Shown: piece after piece, positions 46,292 to 59,659 of the stretch
Position numbering within the stretch: position 1 is the first letter of the stretch
How the letters are laid out: each line of letters begins with the position of its first letter
Assembly: GCA_963555705.1 (NCBI GenBank)
Contig: OY743190.1
Location: 15,693,491 to 15,757,490, forward strand
From: Ligustrum vulgare
Lineage: Eukaryota > Streptophyta > Magnoliopsida > Lamiales > Oleaceae
Reading direction: 5' to 3'
Length of the DNA: 64,000 bases
The notes under the pieces: generated by a model
What the model saw: the letters and a program-made list of their open reading frames with translations, nothing else
Told to the model about the DNA's origin: nothing
The model's database searches: none
Translations under genes and position numbers: made by a program

Positions 46292-47505
46292 ATGTCGTCA
46301 AGCAAGTCTTCAAAAGTTTATTGGGAGCTACATGACAGGTTCAAGGAGCTCCAAAGTTTATAGCCAACGGTCCAAACTCATATTCAAGATGCAGAAGAAC
46401 GACAATTTACCGATAAAGGATTTAGAATTTGGCTTTGTCAACTCAAACATGCAGCCGACAAAGTGAAGGACTTGTTTAGAACACTGCGCATTGAAGGAAT
46501 CCAGAACATTTAGTTTATTGGTGGCTATCAGTTCTGGTGCCTGCTTCCACCAATGGGTAGAATTAACATTGACATCCGCATACGGATTAAAATCTCCTCC
46601 TTGATTTCATAATTCTTTGGGATTACCGAGCAAAATACAAAGCAGTGTTTGAGATACAGCGTCATATGCATGTAACTGACAAGTAGGGCAGGTAAAATTG
46701 TATTTTATAAGCCTCCAAATTCCAAAGATTACTATTCTGAACGTATAACCACTCTATATCATCTGTCTTGGAGCACATGTGACCACCGAGAATTTTGAAG
46801 CCAAAGGAATACCTTCACATTTCCACATTACTTGTTCGACAGTTGCTTGAAGATTTGGAAATTACTCTTCTTTTGTTTGAACAAAAGAAAGGCGCCCTTC
46901 CAATATTTTCCAGCGGTCATCATTTGTCATATCCTTCAAGGAATGTGCAGAATAAGAATTGCTTGGAGCCATTGCAACTTTTTGACAAGTATCTTGCTTC
47001 CATCAAGTCCACACTTGAACAGTGGCCTTAGTGCATCAAAACCATCACCGAGTACAAGAAGATATTTCTTTTGTTTTAATGATTTCCACATCATTGTACA
47101 TAATGTTCAAGTTCATTGAATAACATTTATTTCCTGTTGATGACTAAATTACTGCTTTAATTGTTCTTTTAGCATTGAAATCACGTGATACAAAAAGTCA
47201 TATTCTTAAATTGTGGAAATATTCCATTTCCTTGTCGTCATCATTGATGAATTGGCAAAGACCTGTTTTCCCAATTCCTGAAGTACCAAAATTTGATATA
47301 ACAGATGCGGTTGCTCCGTCGGCTACTCCTGATGTTGTTTTCAAGAGGTAGTTTCATTTCCTGCTTTTCAAATTGGTTTTCGCAAATATTTCTTTTTGCC
47401 AACTGTAAGTTGAATTCTTCTGTTGCTGCCTTTGTCAAATCATCAAGGATTCTTAGGTTGCTGAAGTTTGTAGAATAATACATTTCCTACTTACGCAAAT
47501 ATTTG
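46292..47505. pseudogene. CNL-derived tandem unit U11
   Basis: This unit is 1,214 bp. Its first part repeats U10 (AAAGGATTTAG, CCAATGGGTAG), which indicates a recent single-unit duplication. It then has TAACTGACAAG and a one-base deletion (GTATTTTATAAG) shared with U12, and TACATAATG at about 47098. Confidence 0.85.
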
Positions 47506-48719
47506 ATGTCGTCAAGCAAGTCTTCAAAAGTTTATTGGGAGCTACATGACAGGTTCAAGGAGCTCCAAAGTTTATAGCCAACAATCCAAACTCATATTCA
47601 AGATGCAGAAGAACGACAATTTACCGATAAAGCATTTAGAATTTGGCTTTGTCAACTCAAACATGCAGCCGACAAAGTGAAGGACATGTTTAGAACACTG
47701 CGCATTGAAGGAATCCAGAACATTTAGTTTATTGGTGGCTATCAGTTCTGGTGCCTGCTTCCACCATCGGGTAGAATTAACATTGACATCCGCATACGGA
47801 TTAAAATCTCCTCCTTGATTTCATAATTCTTTGGGATTACCGAGCAAAATACAAAGCAGTGTTTGAGATACAGCGTCATATGCATTTAACTGACAAGTAG
47901 GGCAGGTAAAATTGTATTTTATAAGCCTCCAAATTCCAAAGATTACTATTCTGAACGTATAACCACTCTATATCATCTGTCTTGGAGCACATGTGACCAC
48001 CGAGAATTTTGAAGCCAAAGGAATACCTTCACATTTCCACATTACTTGTTCGACAGTTGCTTGAAGATTTGGAAATTACTCTTCTTTTGTTTGAACAAAA
48101 GAAAGGCGCCCTTCCAATATTTTCCAGCGGTCATCATTTGTCATATCCTTCAAGGAATGTGCAGAATAAGAATTGCTTGGAGCCATTGCAACTTTTTGAC
48201 AAGTATCTTGCTTCCATCAAGTCCACACTTGAACAGTGGCCTTAGTGCATCAAAACCATCACCGAGTACAAGAAGATATTTCTTTTGTTTTAATGATTTC
48301 CACATCATTGTACAGAATGTTCAAGTTCATTGAATAACATTTATTTCCTGTTGATGACTAAATTACTGCTTTAATTGTTCTTTTAGCATTGAAATCACGT
48401 GATACAAAAAGTCATATTCTTAAATTGTGGAAATATTCCATTTCCTTGTCGTCATCATTGATGAATTGGCAAAGACCTGTTTTCCCAATTCCTGAAGTAC
48501 CAAAATTTGATATAACAGATGCGGTTGCTCCGTCGGCTACTCCTGATGTTGTTTTCAAGAGGTAGTTTCATTTCCTGCTTTTCAAATTGGTTTTCGCAAA
48601 TATTTCTTTTTGCCAACTGTAAGTTGAATTCTTCTGTTGCTGCCTTTGTCAAATCATCAAGGATTCTTAGGTTGCTGAAGTTTGTAGAATAATACATTTC
48701 CTACTTACGCAAATATTTG
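47506..48719. pseudogene. CNL-derived tandem unit U12
   Basis: This unit is 1,214 bp. It shares TAACTGACAAG and the one-base deletion with U11. Private changes are CCAACAATCC, GGACATGTTT and GCATTTAACTG. Confidence 0.85.
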
Positions 48720-49934
48720 ATGTCGTCAAGCAAGTCTTCAAAAGTTTATTGGGAGCTACATGACAGGTTCAAGGAGCTCCAAAGTTTATAGCCAACGGTC
48801 CAAACTCATATTCAAGATGCAGAAGAACGACAATTTACCGATAAAGCATTTAGAATTTGGCTTTGTCAACTCAAACATGCAGCCGACAAAGTGAAGGACT
48901 TGTTTAGAACACTGCGCATTGAAGGAATCTAGAACATTTAGTTCATTGGTGGCTATCAGTTCTGGCGCCTGCTTCCACCATCGGGTAGAATTAACATTGA
49001 CATCCGCATACGGATTATAATCTCCTCCTTGATTTCATAATTCTTTAGGATTACCGAGCAAAATACAAAGCAGTGTTTGAGATACAGCGTCATATGCATG
49101 TAACTTACGAGTAGGGTAGGTAAAATTGTATTTTTATAAGCCTCCAAATTCCAAAGATTACTATTCTGAACGTATAACCACTCTATATCATCTGTCTTGG
49201 AGCTCATGTGACCACCGAGAATTTTGAAGCCAAAGGAATACCTTCACATTTCCACATTACTTGTTCGACAGTTGCTTGAAGATTTGGAAATTACTCTTCT
49301 TTTGTTTGAACAAAAGAAAGGCGCCCTTCCAATATTTTCCAGCGGTCATCATTTGTCATATCCTTCAAGGAATGTGCAGAATTAGAATTGCCTGGAGCCA
49401 TTGCAATTTTTTGACAAGTATCTTGCTTCCATCAAGTCCACACTTGAACAGTGGCCTTAGTGCATCAAAACCATCACCGAGTACAAGAAGATATTTCTTT
49501 TGTTTTAATGATTTCCACATCATTGTACAGAATGTTCAAGTTCATTGAATAACATTTATTTCCTGTTGATGACTAAATTACTGCTTTAATTGTTCTTTTA
49601 ACATTGAAATCACGTGATACAAAACGTCATATTCTTAAATTGTGGAAATGTTCCATTTCCTTGTCGTCATCATTGATGAATTGGCAAAGACCTGTTTTCC
49701 CAATTCCTGAAGTACCAACATTTGATATAACAGATGCGGTTGCTCCGTCGGCTACTCCTGATGTTGTTTTCAAGAGGTAGTTTCATTTCCTGCTTTTCAA
49801 ATTGGTTTTCGCCAATATTTCTTTTTGCCAACTGTCAGTTGAATTATTCTGTTGCTGCCTTTGTCAAATCATCACGGTTTCTTAGGTTGCTGAAGTTTGT
49901 AGAATAATACATTTCCTACTTACGCAAATATTTG
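48720..49934. pseudogene. CNL-derived tandem unit U13
   Basis: This unit is 1,215 bp. GGAGCTCATG gives MSSKTDD on - (others MCSKTDD). It also has AGTTCATTGG, TTACGAGTAGGGTAGG and AAAACGTCAT. It is the first unit of the second higher-order family. Confidence 0.85.
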
Positions 49935-51150
49935 ATGTCGTCAAGCAAGTATTCAAAAGTTTATTGGGAGCTACATGATTGGTTCAAGGAGCTCCAAAGT
50001 TTGTAGCCAATGGTCCAAACTCATATTCAAGACGCAGAAGAACGACAATTTACCGATAAAGCATTTAGAATTTGGCTTTGTCAACTCAAACATGCAGCCG
50101 ACAAAGTGAAGGACTTGTTTAGAACACTGCGCATTGAAGGAATCCAGAACATTTAGTTTATTGGTGGCTATCAGTTCTGGTGCCTTGCTTCCACCATCGG
50201 GTAGAATTAACATTGACATCCGCAAACGGATTAATCTCTCCCCCCTCATTTCATAATTCTTTGGGATTACCGAGCAAAATAAAAAGCAGTGTTTGAGATA
50301 CAGCGTCATATGCATGTAACTTACAAGTAGGGCTGGTAAAATTTTATTTTTATAAGCTTCCAAATTCCAAAGATTACTATTCTGAACGTATACCCACTCT
50401 ATATCATCTTTCTTGGAGCACATCTGACCACCGAGAATTTTGAAGCCAAAGGAATACCTTCACATTTCCACATTATTTGTTCGACAATAGCTTGAAGATT
50501 TGGAAATTACTCTTCTTTTGTTTGAACAAAAGAAAGGCGCCCTTCCAATATTTTCCAGCGGTCATCATTTGTCATATCCTTCAAGGAATGTGCAGAATAA
50601 GAATTGCTTGGAGCCATTGCAACTTTTTGACAAGTATCTTGCTTCCATCAAGTCCACACTTGAACAGTGGCCTTAGTGCATCAAAACCATCACCGAGTAC
50701 AAGAAGATATTTCTTTTGTTTTAATGATTTCCACATCATTGTACAGAATGTTCAAGTTCATTGAATAACATTTATTTCCTGTTGATGACTAAATTACTGC
50801 TTTAATTGTTCTTTTAGCATTGAAATCACGTGATACAAAAAGTCATATTCTTAAATTGTGGAAATGTTCCATTTCCTTGTCGTCATCATTGATGAATTGG
50901 CAAAGACCTGTTTTCCCAATTCCTGAAGTACCAACATTTGATATAACAGATGTGGTTGCTCCGTCGGCTACTCCTGATGTTGTTTTCAAGAGGTAGTTTC
51001 ATTTCCTGCTTTTCAAATTGGTTTTCGCAAATATTTCTTTTTGCCAATTGTAAGTTGAATTCTTCTGTTGCTGCCTTTGTCAAATCATCAAGGATTCTTA
51101 GGTTGCTGAAGTTTGTAGAATAATACATTTCCTACTTACGCAAATATTTG
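49935..51150. pseudogene. CNL-derived tandem unit U14
   Basis: This unit is 1,216 bp. It has the 150-codon - frame (49971-50423) with CSKKDD, ACATGATTGG near the CC start, AAGTATTC, and GATGTGGTTGC before the P-loop. Confidence 0.85.
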
Positions 51151-52365
51151 ATGTCGTCAAGCAAGTCTTCAAAAGTTTATTGGGAGCTACATGACAGGTT
51201 CAAGGAGCTCCAAAGTTTATAGCCAACGGTCCAAACTCATATTCAAGATGCAGAAGAACGACAATTTACCGATAAAGCATTTAGAATTTGGCTTTGTCAA
51301 CTCAAACATGCAGCCGACAAAGTGAAGGACTTGTTTAGAACACTGCGCATTGAAGGAATCTAGAACATTTAGTTTATTGGTGGCTATCAGTTCTGGCGCC
51401 TGCTTCCACCATCGGGTAGAATTAACATTGACATCCGCATACGGATTAAAATCTCCTCCTTGATTTCATAATTCTTTGGGATTACCGAGCAAAATACAAA
51501 GCAGTGTTTGAGATACAGCGTCATATGCATGTAACTTACAAGTAGGGCAGGTAAAATTGTATTTTTATAAGCCTCCAAATTCCAAAGATTACTATTCTGA
51601 ACGTATAACCACTCTATATCATCTGTCTTGGAGCACATGTGACCACCGAGAATTTTGAAGCCAAAGGAATACCTTCACATTTCCACATTACTTGTTCGAC
51701 AGTTGCTTGAAGATTTGGAAATTACTCTTCTTTTGTTTGAACAAAAGAAAGGCGCCCTTCCAATATTTTCCAGCGGTCATCATTTGTCATATCCTTCAAG
51801 GAATGTGCAGAATTAGAATTGCCTGGAGCCATTGCAATTTTTTGACAAGTATCTTGCTTCCATCAAGTCCACACTTGAACAGTGGCCTTAGTGCATCAAA
51901 ACCATCACCGAGTACAAGAAGATATTTCTTTTGTTTTAATGATTTCCACATCATTGTACAGAATGTTCAAGTTCATTGAATAACATTTATTTCCTGTTGA
52001 TGACTAAATTACTACTTTAATTGTTCTTTTAGCATTGAAATCACGTGATACAAAAAGTCATATTCTTAAATTGTGGAAATATTCCATTTCCTTGTCGTCA
52101 TCATTGATGAATTGGCAAAGACCTGTTTTCCCAATTCCTGAAGTACCAAAATTTGATATAACAGATGCGGTTGCTCCGTCGGCTACTCCTGATGTTGTTT
52201 TCAAGAGGTAGTTTCATTTCCTGCTTTTCAAATTGGTTTTCGCAAATATTTCTTTTTGCCAACTGTAAGTTGAATTCTTCTGTTGCTGCCTTTGTCAAAT
52301 CATCAAGGATTCTTAGGTTGCTGAAATTTGTAGAATAATACATTTCCTACTTACGCAAATATTTG
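51151..52365. pseudogene. CNL-derived tandem unit U15
   Basis: This unit is 1,215 bp. Private changes are ATTACTACTTT at about 52010 and GCTGAAATTTG at about 52320. It has the usual frameshift before the P-loop. Confidence 0.85.
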
Positions 52366-53580
52366 ATGTCGTCAAGCAAGTCTTCAAAAGTTTATTGGGA
52401 GCTACATGACAGGTTCAAGGAGCTCCAAAGTTTATAGCCAACGGTCCAAACTCATATTCAAGATGCAGAAGAACGACAATTTACCGATAAAGCATTTAGA
52501 ATTTGGCTTTGTCAACTCAAACATGCAGCCGAAAAAGTGAAGGACTTGTTTAGAACACTGCGCATTGAAGGAATCTAGAACATTTAGTTTATTGGTGGCT
52601 ATCAGTTCTGGCGCCTGCTTCCACCATCGGGTAGAATTAACATTGACATCCGCATACGGATTAAAATCTCCTCCTTGATTTCATAACTCTTTGGGATTAC
52701 CGAGCAAAATACAAAGCAGTGTTTGAGATACAGCGTCATATGCATGTAACTTACAAGTAGGGCAGGTAAAATTGTATTTTTATAAGCCTCCAAATTCCAA
52801 AGATTACTATTCTGAACGTATAACCACTCTATATCATCTGTCTTGGAGCTCATGTGACCACCGAGAATTTTGAAGCCAAAGGAATACCTTCACATTTCCA
52901 CATTACTTGTTCGACAGTTGCTTGAAGATTTGGAAATTACTCTTCTTTTGTTTGAACAAAAGAAAGGCGCCCTTCCAATATTTTCCAGCGGTCATCATTT
53001 GTCATATCCTTCAAGGAATGTGCAGAATTAGAATTGCCTGGAGCCATTGCAATTTTTTGACAAGTATCTTGCTTCCATTAAGTCCACACTTGAACAGTGG
53101 CCTTAGTGCATCAAAACCATCACCGAGTACAAGAAGATATTTCTTTTGTTTTAATGATTTCCACATCATTGTACAGAATGTTCAAGTTCATTGAATAACA
53201 TTTATTTCCTGTTGATGACAAAATTAATGCTTTAATTGTTCTTTTAGCATTGAAATCACGTGATACAAAAAGTCATATTCTTAAATTGTGGAAATGTTCC
53301 ATTTCCTTGTCGTCATTATTGATGAATTGGCAAAGACCTGTTTTCCCAATTCCTGAAGTACCAACATTTGATATAACAGATGCGGTTGCTCTGTCGGCTA
53401 CTCCTGATGTTGTTTTCAAGAGGTAGTTTCATTTCCTGCTTTTCAAATTGGTTTTCGCCAATATTTCTTTTTGCCAACTGTCAGTTGAATTATTCTGTTG
53501 CTGCCTTTGTCAAATCATCACGGTTTCTTAGGTTGCTGAAGTTTGTAGAATAATACATTTCCTACTTACGCAAATATTTG
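52366..53580. pseudogene. CNL-derived tandem unit U16
   Basis: This unit is 1,215 bp. It has MSSKTDD, CCGAAAAAGTG, CCATTAAGTCC, GATGACAAAATTAATG and GTTGCTCTGTCGG. The last two are shared with U19, its higher-order partner. Confidence 0.85.
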
Positions 53581-54796
53581 ATGTCGTCAAGCAAGTATTC
53601 AAAAGTTTATTGGGAGCTACATGATAGGTTCAAGGAGCTCCAAAGTTTGTAGCCAATGGTCCAAACTCATATTCAAGACGCAGAAGAACGACAATTTACC
53701 GATAAAGCATTTAGAATTTGGCTTTGTCAACTCAAACATGCAGCCGACAAAGTGAAGGACTTGTTTAGAACACTGCGCATTGAAGGAATCCAGAACATTT
53801 AGTTTATTGGTGGCTATCAGTTCTGGTGCCTTGCTTCCACCATCGGGTAGAATTAACATTGACATCCGCAAACGGATTAATCTCTCCCCCTTCATTTCAT
53901 AATTCTTTGGGATTACCGAGCAAAATAAAAAGCAGTGTTTGAGATACAGCGTCATATGCATGTAACTTACAAGTAGGGCTGGTAAAATTTTATTTTTATA
54001 AGCCTCCAAATTCCAAAGATTACTATTCTGAACGTATACCCACTCTATATCATCTGCCTTGGAGCACATGTGACCACCGAGAATTTTGAAGCCAAAGGAA
54101 TACCTTCACATTTCCACATTACTTGTTCGACAGTTGCTTGAAGATTTGGAAATTACTCTTCTTTTGTTTGAACAAAAGAAAGGCGTCCTTCCAATATTTT
54201 CCAGCGGTCATCATTTGTCATATCCTTCAAGGAATGTGCAGAATTAGAATTGCCTGGATCCATTGCAACTTTTTGACAAGTATCTTGCTTCCATCAAGTC
54301 CACACTTGAACAGTGGCCTTAGTGCATCAAAACCATCACCGAGTACAAGAAGATATTTCTTTTGTTTTAATGATTTCCACATCATTGTACAGAATGTTCA
54401 AGTTCATTGAATAACATTTATTTCCTGTTGATGACTAAATTACTGCTTTAATTGTTCTTTTAGCATTGAAATCACGTGATACAAAAAGTCATATTCTTAA
54501 ATTGTGGAAATGTTCCATTTCCTTGTCGTCATCATTGATGAATTGGAAAAGACCTGTTTTCCCAATTCCTGAAGTACCAACATTTGATATAACAGATGCG
54601 GTTGCTCCGTCGGCTACTCCTGATGTTGTTTTCAAGAGGTAGTTTCATTTCCTGCTTTTCAAATTGGTTTTCGCAAATATTTCTTTTTGCCAACTGTAAG
54701 TTGAATTATTCTGTTGCTGCCTTTGTCAAATCATCAAGGATTCTTAGGTTGCTGAAGTTTGTAGAATAATACATTTCCTACTTACGCAAATATTTG
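53581..54796. pseudogene. CNL-derived tandem unit U17
   Basis: This unit is 1,216 bp. It has the 150-codon - frame with CSKADD, GGCGTCC, GGATCC, and AATTGGAAAAGACC next to the P-loop. Confidence 0.85.
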
Positions 54797-56012
54797 ATGT
54801 CGTCAAGCAAGTCTTCAAAAGTTTATTGGGAGCTACATGACAGGTTCAAGGAGCTCCAAAGTTTATAGCCAACGGTCCAAACTCATATTCAAAATGCAGA
54901 AGAACGACAATTTACCGATAAAGCATTTAGAATTTGGCTTTGTCAACTCAAACATGCAGCCGACAAAGTGAAGGACTTGTTTAGAACACTGCGCATTGAA
55001 GGAATCCAGAACATTTAGTTTATTGGTGGCTATCAGTTCTGGTGCCTTCCTTCCACCATCGGGTAGAATTAACATTGACATCCGCATACGGATTAATCTC
55101 TCCCCCTTGATTTCATAATTCTTTGGGATCTCCGAGCAAAATACAAAGAAGTGTTTGAGATACAGCGTCATATGCATGTAACTTACGAGTAGGGCAGGTA
55201 AAATTTTATTTTTATAAGTCTCCAAATTCGAAAGATTACTATTCTGAACGTATAACCACTCTATATCATCTGTCTTGGAGCACATGTGACCACCGAGAAT
55301 TTTGAAGCCAAAGGAATACCTTCACATTTCCACATTACTTGTTCGAAAGTTGCTTGAAGATTTGGAAATTACTCTTCTTTTGTTTGAACAAAAGAAAGGC
55401 GCCCTTCCAATATTTTCCAGCGGTCATCATTTGTCATATCCTTCAAGGAATGTACAGAATTAGAATTGCCTGGATCCATTGCAACTTTTTGACAAGTATC
55501 TTGCTTCCATCAAGTCCACACTTGAACAGTGGCCTTAGTGCATCAAAACCATCACCGAGTACAAGAAGATATTTCTTTTGTTTTAATGATTTCCACATCA
55601 TTGTACAGAATGTTCAAGTTCATTGAATAACATTTATTTCCTGTTGATGACTAAATTAATGCTTTAATTGTTCTTTTAGCATTGAAATCACGTGATACAA
55701 AAAGTCATATTCTTAAATTGTGGAAATGTTCCATTTCCTTGTCGTCATTATTGATGAATTGGCAAAGACCTGTTTTCCCAATTCCTGAAGTACCAACATT
55801 TGATATAACAGATGCGGTTGCTCCGTCGGCTACTCCTGATGTTGTTTTCAAGAGGTAGTTTCATTTCCTGCTTTTCAAATTGGTTTTCGCAAATATTTCT
55901 TTTTGCCAACTGTAAGTTGAATTCTTCTGTTGCTGCCTTTGTCAAATCATCAAGGATTCTTAGGTTGCTGAAGTTTGTAGAATAATACATTTCCTACTTA
56001 CGCAAATATTTG
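54797..56012. pseudogene. CNL-derived tandem unit U18
   Basis: This unit is 1,216 bp. It has TTCAAAATGCAG, GGGATCTCCGAG (CSEIPKN), AAGAAGTGTTT (KHFFVFC), GTTCGAAAGTTG and ATGTACAG. Its 140-codon - frame is identical in U21. Confidence 0.85.
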
Positions 56013-57227
56013 ATGTCGTCAAGCAAGTCTTCAAAAGTTTATTGGGAGCTACATGACAGGTTCAAGGAGCTCCAAAGTTTATAGCCAACGGTCCAAACTC
56101 ATATTCAAGATGCAGAAGAACGACAATTTACCGATAAAGCATTTAGAATTTGGCTTTGTCAACTCAAACATGCAGCCGACAAAGTGAAGGACATGTTTAG
56201 AACACTGCGCATTGAAGGAATCTAGAACATTTAGTTCATTGGTGGCTATCAGTTCTGGCGCCTGCTTCCACCATCGGGTAGAATTAACATTGACATCCGC
56301 ATACGGATTAAAATCTCCTCCTTGATTTCATAATTCTTTGGGATTTTCGAGCAAAATACAAAGCAGTGTTTGAGATACAGCGTCATATGCATGTAACTTA
56401 CGAGTAGGGCAGGTAAAATTGTATTTTTATAATCCTCCAAATTCCAAAGATTACTATTCTGAACGTATAACCACTCTATATCATCTGTCTTGGAGCTCAT
56501 GTGACCACCGAGAATTTTGAAGCCAAAGGAATACCTTCACATTTCCACATTACTTGTTCGACAGTTGCTTGAAGATTTGGAAATTACTCTTCTTTTGTTT
56601 GAACAAAAGAAAGGCGCCCTTCCAATATTTTCCAGCGTTCTTCATTTGTCATATCCTTCAAGGAATGTGCAGAATTAGAATTGCCTGGAGCCATTGCAAT
56701 TTTTTGACAAGTATCTTGCTTCCATCAAGTCCACACTTGAACAGTGGCCTTAGTGCATCAAAACCATCACCGAGTACAAGAAGATATTTCTTTTGTTTTA
56801 ATGATTTCCACATCATTGTACAGAATGTTCAAGTTCATTGAATAACATTTATTTCCTGTTGATGACAAAATTAATGCTTTAATTGTTCTTTTAGCATTGA
56901 AATCACGTGATACAAAAAGTCATATTCTTAAATTGTGGAAATGTTCCATTTCCTTGTCGTCATTATTGATGAATTGGCAAAGACCTGTTTTCCCAATTCC
57001 TGAAGTACCAACATTTGATATAACAGATGCGGTTGCTCTGTCGGCTACTCCTGATGTTGTTTTCAAGAGGTAGTTTCATTTCCTGCTTTTCAAATTGGTT
57101 TTCGCCAATATTTCTTTTTGCCAACTGTCAGTTGAATTATTCTGTTGCTGCCTTTGTTAAATCATCACGGTTTCTTAGGTTGCTGAAGTTTGTAGAATAA
57201 TACATTTCCTACTTACGCAAATATTTG
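56013..57227. pseudogene. CNL-derived tandem unit U19
   Basis: This unit is 1,215 bp. It has MSSKTDD, GGACATGTTT, GGGATTTTCGAG (CSKIPKN), CAGCGTTCTTCATTTG and TTTGTTAAATC. Confidence 0.85.
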
Positions 57228-58443
57228 ATGTCGTCAAGCAAGTATTCAAAAGTTTATTGGGAGCTACATGATAGGTTCAAGGAGCTCCAAAGTTTGTAGC
57301 CAATGGTCCAAACTCATATTCAAGACGCAGAAGAACGACAATTTACCGATAAAGCATTTAGAATTTGGCTTTGTCAACTCAAACATGCAGCCGACAAAGT
57401 GAAGGACTTGTTTAGAACACTGCGCATTGAAGGAATCCAGAACATTTAGTTTATTGGTGGCTATCAGTTCTGGTGCCTTGCTTCCACCATCGGGTAGAAT
57501 TAACATTGACATCCGCAAACGGATTAATCTCTCCCCCTTCATTTCATAATTCTTTGGGATTACCGAGCAAAATAAAAAGCAGTGTTTGAGATACAGCGTC
57601 ATATGCATGTAACTTACAAGTAGGGCTGGTAAAATTTTATTTTTATAAGCCTCCAAATTCCAAAGATTACTATTCTGAACGTATACCCTCTCTATATCAT
57701 CTGTCTTGGAGCACATGTGACCACCGAGAATTTTGAAGCCAAAGGAATACCTTCACATTTCCACATTACTTGTTCGACAGTTGCTTGAAGATTTGGAAAT
57801 TACTCTTCTTTTGTTTGAACAAAAGAAAGGCGCCCTTCCAATATTTTCCAGCGGTCATCATTTGTCATATCCTTCAAGGAATGTGCAGAATTAGAATTGC
57901 CTGGAGCCATTGCAAATTTTTGACAAGTATCTTGCTTCCATCAAGTCCACACTTGAACAGTGGCCTTAGTGCATCAAAACCATCACCGAGTACAAGAAGA
58001 TATTTCTTTTGTTTTAATGATTTCCACATCATTGTACAGAATGTTCAAGTTCATTGAATAACATTTATTTCCTGTTGATGACTAAATTACTGCTTTAATT
58101 GTTCTTTTAGCATTGAAATCACGTGATACAAAAAGTCATATTCTTAAATTGTGGAAATGTTCCATTTCCTTGTCGTCATCATTGATGAATTGGCAAAGAC
58201 CTGTTTTCCCAATTCCTGAAGTACCAACATTTGATATAACAGATGCGGTTGCTCCGTCGGCTACTCCTGATGTTGTTTTCAAGAGGTAGTTTCATTTCCT
58301 GCTTTTCAAATTGGTTTTCGCAAATATTTCTTTTTGCCAACTGTAAGTTGAATTATTCTGTTGCTGCCTTTGTCAAATCATCAAGGATTCTTAGGTTGCT
58401 GAAGTTTGTAGAATAATACATTTCCTACTTACGCAAATATTTG
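57228..58443. pseudogene. CNL-derived tandem unit U20
   Basis: This unit is 1,216 bp. It has the 150-codon - frame with DDIERVY (TACCCTCTC instead of TACCCACTC) and TTGCAAATTTTTG. Confidence 0.85.
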
Positions 58444-59659
58444 ATGTCGTCAAGCAAGTCTTCAAAAGTTTATTGGGAGCTACATGACAGGTTCAAGGAG
58501 CTCCAAAGTTTATAGCCAACGGTCCAAACTCATATTCAAAATGCAGAAGAACGACAATTTACCGATAAAGCATTTAGAATTTGGCTTTGTCAACTCAAAC
58601 ATGCAGCCGACAAAGTGAAGGACTTGTTTAGAACACTGCGCATTGAAGGAATCCAGAACATTTAGTTTATTGGTGGCTATCAGTTCTGGTGCCTTCCTTC
58701 CACCATCGGGTAGAATTAACATTGACATCCGCATACGGATTAATCTCTCCCCCTTGATTTCATAATTCTTTGGGATCTCCGAGCAAAATACAAAGAAGTG
58801 TTTGAGATACAGCGTCATATGCATGTAACTTACGAGTAGGGCAGGTAAAATTTTATTTTTATAAGTCTCCAAATTCGAAAGATTACTATTCTGAACGTAT
58901 AACCACTCTATATCATCTGTCTTGGAGCACATGTGACCACAGAGAATTTTGAAGCCAAAGGAATACCTTCACATTTCCACATTACTTGTTCGACAGTTTC
59001 TTGAAGATTTGGAAATTACTCTTCTTTTGTTTGAACAAAAGAAAGGGGCCCTTCCAATATTTTCCAGCGGTCATCATTTGTCATATCCTTCAAGGAATGT
59101 GCAGAATTAGAATTGCCTGGATCCATTGCAAATTTTTGACAAGTATCTTGCTTCCATCAAGTCCACACTTGAACAGTGGCCTTAGTGCATCAAAACCATC
59201 ACCGAGTACAAGAAGATATTTCTTTTGTTTTAATGATTTCCACATCATTGTACAGAATGTTCAAGTTCATTGAATAACATTTATTTCTTGTTGATGACTA
59301 AATTAATGCTTTAATTGTTCTTTTAGCATTGAAATCACGTGATACAAAAAGTCATATTCTTAAATTGTGGAAATGTTCCATTTCCTTGTCGTCATTATTG
59401 ATGAATTGGCAAAGACCTGTTTTCCCAATTCCTGAAGTACCAACATTTGATACAACAGATGCGGTTGCTCCGTCGGCTACTCCTGATGTTGTTTTCAAGA
59501 GGTAGTTTCATTTCCTGCTTTTCAAATTGGTTTTCGCCAATATTTCTTTTTACCAACTGTAAGTTGAATTATTCTGTTGCTGCCTTTGTCAAATCATCAA
59601 GGATTCTTAGGTTGCTGAAGTTTGTAGAATAATACATTTCCTACTTACGCAAATATTTG
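58444..59659. pseudogene. CNL-derived tandem unit U21
   Basis: This unit is 1,216 bp. It has ACCACAGAG, CAGTTTCTTG, AAAGGGGCC, TTTCTTGTTG and TTGATACAAC. The last opens a short + frame (59447-59632) that is an antisense artefact. Confidence 0.85.

Larger units (their letters stand above)
48720..52365. repeat. Higher-order repeat H2a (U13-U15)
   Basis: This is the first of three successive three-unit blocks spaced 3,646-3,647 bp apart. Each block starts with a unit reading MSSKTDD and continues with a unit carrying the long 150-codon - frame. Confidence 0.8.
52366..56012. repeat. Higher-order repeat H2b (U16-U18)
   Basis: This is the second three-unit block of family H2. U16, U17 and U18 resemble U19, U20 and U21 more than their own neighbours. 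Confidence 0.85.
56013..59659. repeat. Higher-order repeat H2c (U19-U21)
   Basis: This is the third three-unit block of family H2, 3,647 bp after H2b. The 140-codon - frames of U18 and U21 are identical at the protein level. Confidence 0.88.
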
